Positions 6,346-8,641 of a DNA stretch of 8,641 bases are shown here, in pieces. Within the stretch, counting starts at the first letter, position 1. Each line of letters begins with the position of its first letter. Below the pieces are notes generated by a model. It was not told the origin of the DNA, searched no databases, and was given only the letters and a program-made list of their open reading frames with translations. A program made the position numbers and the translations under genes. The DNA comes from an uncultured Anaerocolumna sp. Its GTDB lineage: Bacteria; Bacillota; Clostridia; Lachnospirales; Lachnospiraceae. The stretch covers positions 1 to 8,641 of the forward strand of contig CALDJN010000314.1 of assembly GCA_937901695.1 (NCBI GenBank), given 5' to 3'.

Positions 6346-7371
6346 ATGGCTGAGAACAATAATAAAAATCTATTGGAAGTGAAGGATTTGGAAGTATCCT
6401 TCTTCACATATGCAGGAGAAGTGAAAGCAGTAAGAGGTATTTCTTATGAATTAAAACCTGGTGAAGTTATGGGTATCGTAGGAGAATCTGGTAGTGGTAA
6501 GTCAGTTTCCTCCTATGCATTAATGGGAATTATTCCGGAACCTGGTAAGGTAATCGGTGGAAATATTATATTTGATGGTAAAGATATTACTAATTTAAAA
6601 GAAAAAGAAAGATTAAAAATGAGAGGAAAAGACATTGGTATGATTTTTCAGGATCCAATGACTTCTTTGAATCCAGTTTTTACAGTTGGAAATCAAATTA
6701 ATGAATCCCTGAAAAAACATACTGATTTAAATAAAGAGCAGAGAAAAGCCAGAATTATTGAACTATTTCGATTGGTTGGTATTAATCAGCCTGAAAAGCG
6801 AATAAATCAGTATCCTCATGAATTTTCCGGTGGTATGAGACAACGTGTTATGATTGCCATGGCACTTGCCTGCAATCCCAAATTATTAATTGCCGATGAG
6901 CCAACTACTGCTCTTGACGTTACAATTCAGTCACAAATCATTGAATTATTAAAAGATTTAAAAAGCAAAATCAATATGGGCATCATCTTTATTACCCATG
7001 ATTTAGGTGTTATTGCAGATATCTGTGACAAAGTAGCTGTTATGTATGCTGGAAATATTATTGAAACAGGAAGCATAGATGAAATATTCTATGAACCGAA
7101 ACACCCATATACCTGGGGATTATTAAAATCTATGCCTAAATTAAATGCAGAAGAGCATGAACGTTTAATTCCAATTGAAGGTAATCCGGTAGACTTAATT
7201 AATCCGCCAAAGGGTTGTGCTTTTGCACCAAGATGTAAGCATTGCATGAAGATATGTTTAGAGAAGAAGCCACCTGCTTATAATATATCAGAAGGTCATG
7301 ATATCCTTTGTTGGTTACCTATAAAAGATGAATATGAAAGGGAGGTAAAAAACAATGGGAAATCAGAATAA
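6346..7371 (+). CDS. oppD: Oligopeptide ABC importer ATPase OppD
   Basis: This 341-residue cytosolic ATPase powers import together with OppF. Walker A GESGSGKS is at 46-53, the Q-loop glutamine is Q102 (FQDPMTSLNP), the ABC signature SGGMRQR is at 161-167, Walker B LLIADEP is at 180-186, the D-loop TALD is at 188-191 and the switch histidine is H218. All are intact. The C-terminal oligopeptide/dipeptide extension contains a cysteine set: C291, C297, C304 and C322, plus an extra C300. In some Opp/Dpp ATPases such cysteines are reported to bind a [4Fe-4S] cluster; whether this one does is inference. A charged tail (EYEREVKNNGKSE) follows. The end overlaps oppF by 17 nt, and the oppF ribosome binding site lies inside oppD. 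The methionine in the signature, where OppF has glutamine, is typical of OppD/DppD. Confidence 0.96.
   Translation: MAENNNKNLLEVKDLEVSFFTYAGEVKAVRGISYELKPGEVMGIVGESGSGKSVSSYALMGIIPEPGKVIGGNIIFDGKDITNLKEKERLKMRGKDIGMIFQDPMTSLNPVFTVGNQINESLKKHTDLNKEQRKARIIELFRLVGINQPEKRINQYPHEFSGGMRQRVMIAMALACNPKLLIADEPTTALDVTIQSQIIELLKDLKSKINMGIIFITHDLGVIADICDKVAVMYAGNIIETGSIDEIFYEPKHPYTWGLLKSMPKLNAEEHERLIPIEGNPVDLINPPKGCAFAPRCKHCMKICLEKKPPAYNISEGHDILCWLPIKDEYEREVKNNGKSE
7340..7345 (+). promoter_or_regulatory. oppF ribosome binding site inside the oppD coding region
   Basis: GGGAGG at 7340-7345 lies 9 nt before the ATG at 7355 and within the last ten codons of oppD. Together with the 17-nt gene overlap this fixes the oppF start and suggests translational coupling between the two ATPase genes. 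Confidence 0.8.
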
Positions 7372-8326
7372 TGAAAATTTAATTGAAATTAAAAATCTAA
7401 AAAAGTATTTTCCCGTAAAATCAGGATTTAAAACCTCCTATGTTAAAGCTGTAGATGATGTCAGTTTATATATAAAAAAAGGTGAAACATTAGGTCTTGT
7501 AGGAGAAAGCGGCTGTGGAAAAACTACACTAGGCAGAACCATATTAAGGCTACATGAGCCTTCCAGCGGACAGATATTGTATAATGGAACGGATATCACA
7601 AAAGCGAATATGCATCCCTTTAGAAGAAAAATGCAGATTATATTCCAGGATCCTTATGCATCCTTAGATCCCAGAATGACTGTTGGTGATATCGTTGGAG
7701 AACCATTAGATATACACAAAATGTTTCAAAATAATAAGGACAGACAAGAAAAAATATATTCTTTACTGGAAACAGTTGGTCTGAATAGAGAGCATGCAAA
7801 CCGTTTCCCTCATGAATTCTCCGGTGGACAAAGACAAAGAATCGGAATTGCGAGAGCATTAGCAGTAGATCCCGAATTTATCGTATGTGATGAACCGGTA
7901 TCTGCATTAGACGTATCCATTCAGGCACAGATTGTAAATATGTTAGAAGATTTACAGGAAGAAAAAGGGTTTACTTATCTTTTCATTGCTCATGATTTAT
8001 CTATCGTAAAACACATTAGTGACCGTATCGGTGTTATGTACTTGGGACATTTAGTGGAATTGGCAGAAAGCAGAGAGCTGTATAAGAATCCAATGCATCC
8101 ATATACGCAAACACTTTTGTCCGCTATTCCTATTGCAGATCCGAAAACAAGCAGAAGCAAGAAGAGAATTATCTTAGAGGGAGATATTCCAAGTCCTTTA
8201 AATCCACCTAGCGGATGTCCTTTTAGAACAAGGTGTCCTTATGCTACGGAGCAATGTGCAAAAGAAAGACCAGAATTAAAAGAGTATGAAGCTGGTCATT
8301 TTGCAGCTTGTCATAATATTAAATAA
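7355..8326 (+). CDS. oppF: Oligopeptide ABC importer ATPase OppF
   Basis: This 323-residue ATPase is the second nucleotide-binding subunit and pairs with OppD. The start of the family segment, IEIKNLKKYFPV (10-21), is typical of OppF/DppF. Walker A GESGCGKT is at 50-57, the Q-loop is Q98 (FQDPYASLDPRMTVGDIV), the signature SGGQRQR is at 156-162, Walker B FIVCDEP is at 175-181, the D-loop SALD is at 183-186 and the switch histidine is H213. The C-terminal cysteine set is C288, C294, C301 and C319, spaced as in OppD and potentially Fe-S binding. Its length is normal and no key residue is missing. It is the last gene of the tightly packed part of the operon; 248 nt then separate it from a secreted-protein gene. 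OppD and OppF differ enough to form a heterodimer. Confidence 0.96.
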   Translation: MGNQNNENLIEIKNLKKYFPVKSGFKTSYVKAVDDVSLYIKKGETLGLVGESGCGKTTLGRTILRLHEPSSGQILYNGTDITKANMHPFRRKMQIIFQDPYASLDPRMTVGDIVGEPLDIHKMFQNNKDRQEKIYSLLETVGLNREHANRFPHEFSGGQRQRIGIARALAVDPEFIVCDEPVSALDVSIQAQIVNMLEDLQEEKGFTYLFIAHDLSIVKHISDRIGVMYLGHLVELAESRELYKNPMHPYTQTLLSAIPIADPKTSRSKKRIILEGDIPSPLNPPSGCPFRTRCPYATEQCAKERPELKEYEAGHFAACHNIK

Positions 8327-8406
8327 AAAACTTATAATCTTAAGAGATATTTGAAATACTATTACAGCAGATGAAACATATCTACTTTGAAAAAGATAGT
8401 AATGAG

Positions 8407-8470
8407 GCTGTTTAAACAATTAATTGTCATTGCTATGGCTCTTTCATGGCAATGATAGTTTTGCAACAGC
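8407..8470. repeat. 64-bp imperfect palindrome related to the 3397-3642 repeat
   Basis: The outer arms GCTGTT (8407-8412) and AACAGC (8465-8470) enclose a 16-bp inner stem (8422-8437 with 8445-8460, three G-U pairs, 7-nt loop). It shares two exact 13-nt segments with the composite element after eno: TTGTCATTGCTAT (8424-8436 and 3424-3436) and AGTTTTGCAACAG (8457-8469 and 3630-3642), in the same order. It is therefore a short member of the same dispersed family. It sits between oppF and the downstream secreted-protein gene, where in RNA it could attenuate transcription or protect the 3' end of the oppBCDF message. Confidence 0.8.
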
Positions 8471-8561
8471 TCCTTTCTATAAACAAACCATGCAGCAATA
8501 ATAAGTTTACAGATTAATAAGGTGAAGAGGGAAGTAAAATTACTCTATTATGCTGGCATAT

Positions 8562-8568
8562 AAGGAGG
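8562..8568 (+). promoter_or_regulatory. Strong ribosome binding site of the downstream secreted-protein gene
   Basis: AAGGAGG lies 6 nt before the ATG at 8575, an optimal site. It supports a highly translated product, as expected for an abundant binding protein. No convincing promoter was found in 8327-8561, so read-through from the opp operon is the simplest source of transcription. Confidence 0.75.
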
Positions 8569-8574
8569 AATTTT

Positions 8575-8641
8575 ATGAAAAAAGTAATGAAAAAATCATT
8601 AGTTATGCTTATAGTATTAACTATGGTGAGTACTACGGCTT
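8575..8641 (+). CDS. Start of a secreted protein, probably the OppA substrate-binding protein (partial)
   Basis: Only 22 codons are in the window; the gene continues beyond it. The residues read MKKVMKKSLVMLIVLTMVST followed by TA. This is a positively charged start with four lysines and then a hydrophobic run, the pattern of a Sec signal peptide. No lipobox cysteine is reached yet. Binding-protein genes commonly accompany oppBCDF, so OppA is the most likely identity, but nothing in the visible residues proves it. A clear ribosome binding site supports the start. Confidence 0.6.
   Translation, partial: MKKVMKKSLVMLIVLTMVSTTA

Noticed and set aside
25..8326. A functional system linking the carboxypeptidase to the peptide importer
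   Set aside because: They are on opposite strands, separated by eno and a small gene, with separate promoters and no shared regulatory motif visible.
8327..8574. A separate promoter for the secreted-protein gene
   Set aside because: TTGAAA (8351-8356), TTGTCA (8424-8429) and TTTACA near 8506 have no -10 box at acceptable spacing.

Overview
The window is AT-rich DNA with purine-rich AGGAGG-type ribosome binding sites, sigma-A-like promoters and protein sequences typical of low-GC Firmicutes. The protein style and the dispersed GTCATTCTGAG-type palindromes suggest a clostridial genome, possibly Lachnospiraceae. That placement is inference from sequence style, not from a search. The genes look like ordinary chromosomal genes; no transposase, phage gene, CRISPR array, rRNA or tRNA is visible.

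Layout: (1) 25-1557, minus strand: an M32 (Taq-type) metallocarboxypeptidase with its own promoter. (2) 1558-2075: a divergent intergenic region with a promoter on each strand and a long, potentially structured leader before enolase. (3) 2076-3383, plus strand: enolase (eno), complete with all catalytic residues. (4) 3397-3642: a composite palindromic repeat between the convergent eno gene and a small minus-strand gene. It holds a 29-bp stem and 19-nt tandem units. (5) 3660-3854, minus strand: a 64-residue protein of unknown function with a good ribosome binding site and a plausible promoter. (6) 3855-4379: a divergent regulatory region. The small gene's promoter points left, the transporter promoter points right, and the roughly 260-nt transporter leader carries hairpins, short repeats and a possible small upstream ORF. 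(7) 4380-8326, plus strand: a tight oppB-oppC-oppD-oppF operon encoding two permeases and two ATPases of a peptide ABC importer. (8) 8327-8574: a spacer with a 64-bp imperfect palindrome of the same repeat family as the 3397-3642 element. (9) 8575 to the window end: the first 22 codons of a secreted protein, by position probably the substrate-binding protein (OppA) of the same importer.

Functionally, the importer would bring in oligopeptides using ATP hydrolysed by OppD and OppF, with the binding protein delivering substrate outside the cell. The cytosolic carboxypeptidase could trim peptides, but it is not in the same transcription unit, so a link is only a suggestion. Enolase is central glycolysis.

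The protein-coding content is conventional. The most noteworthy material is non-coding: the two related palindromic elements, the small unknown gene with its dyad-bearing leader, and the long leaders of eno and opp. I see no evidence for a novel multi-gene system here.
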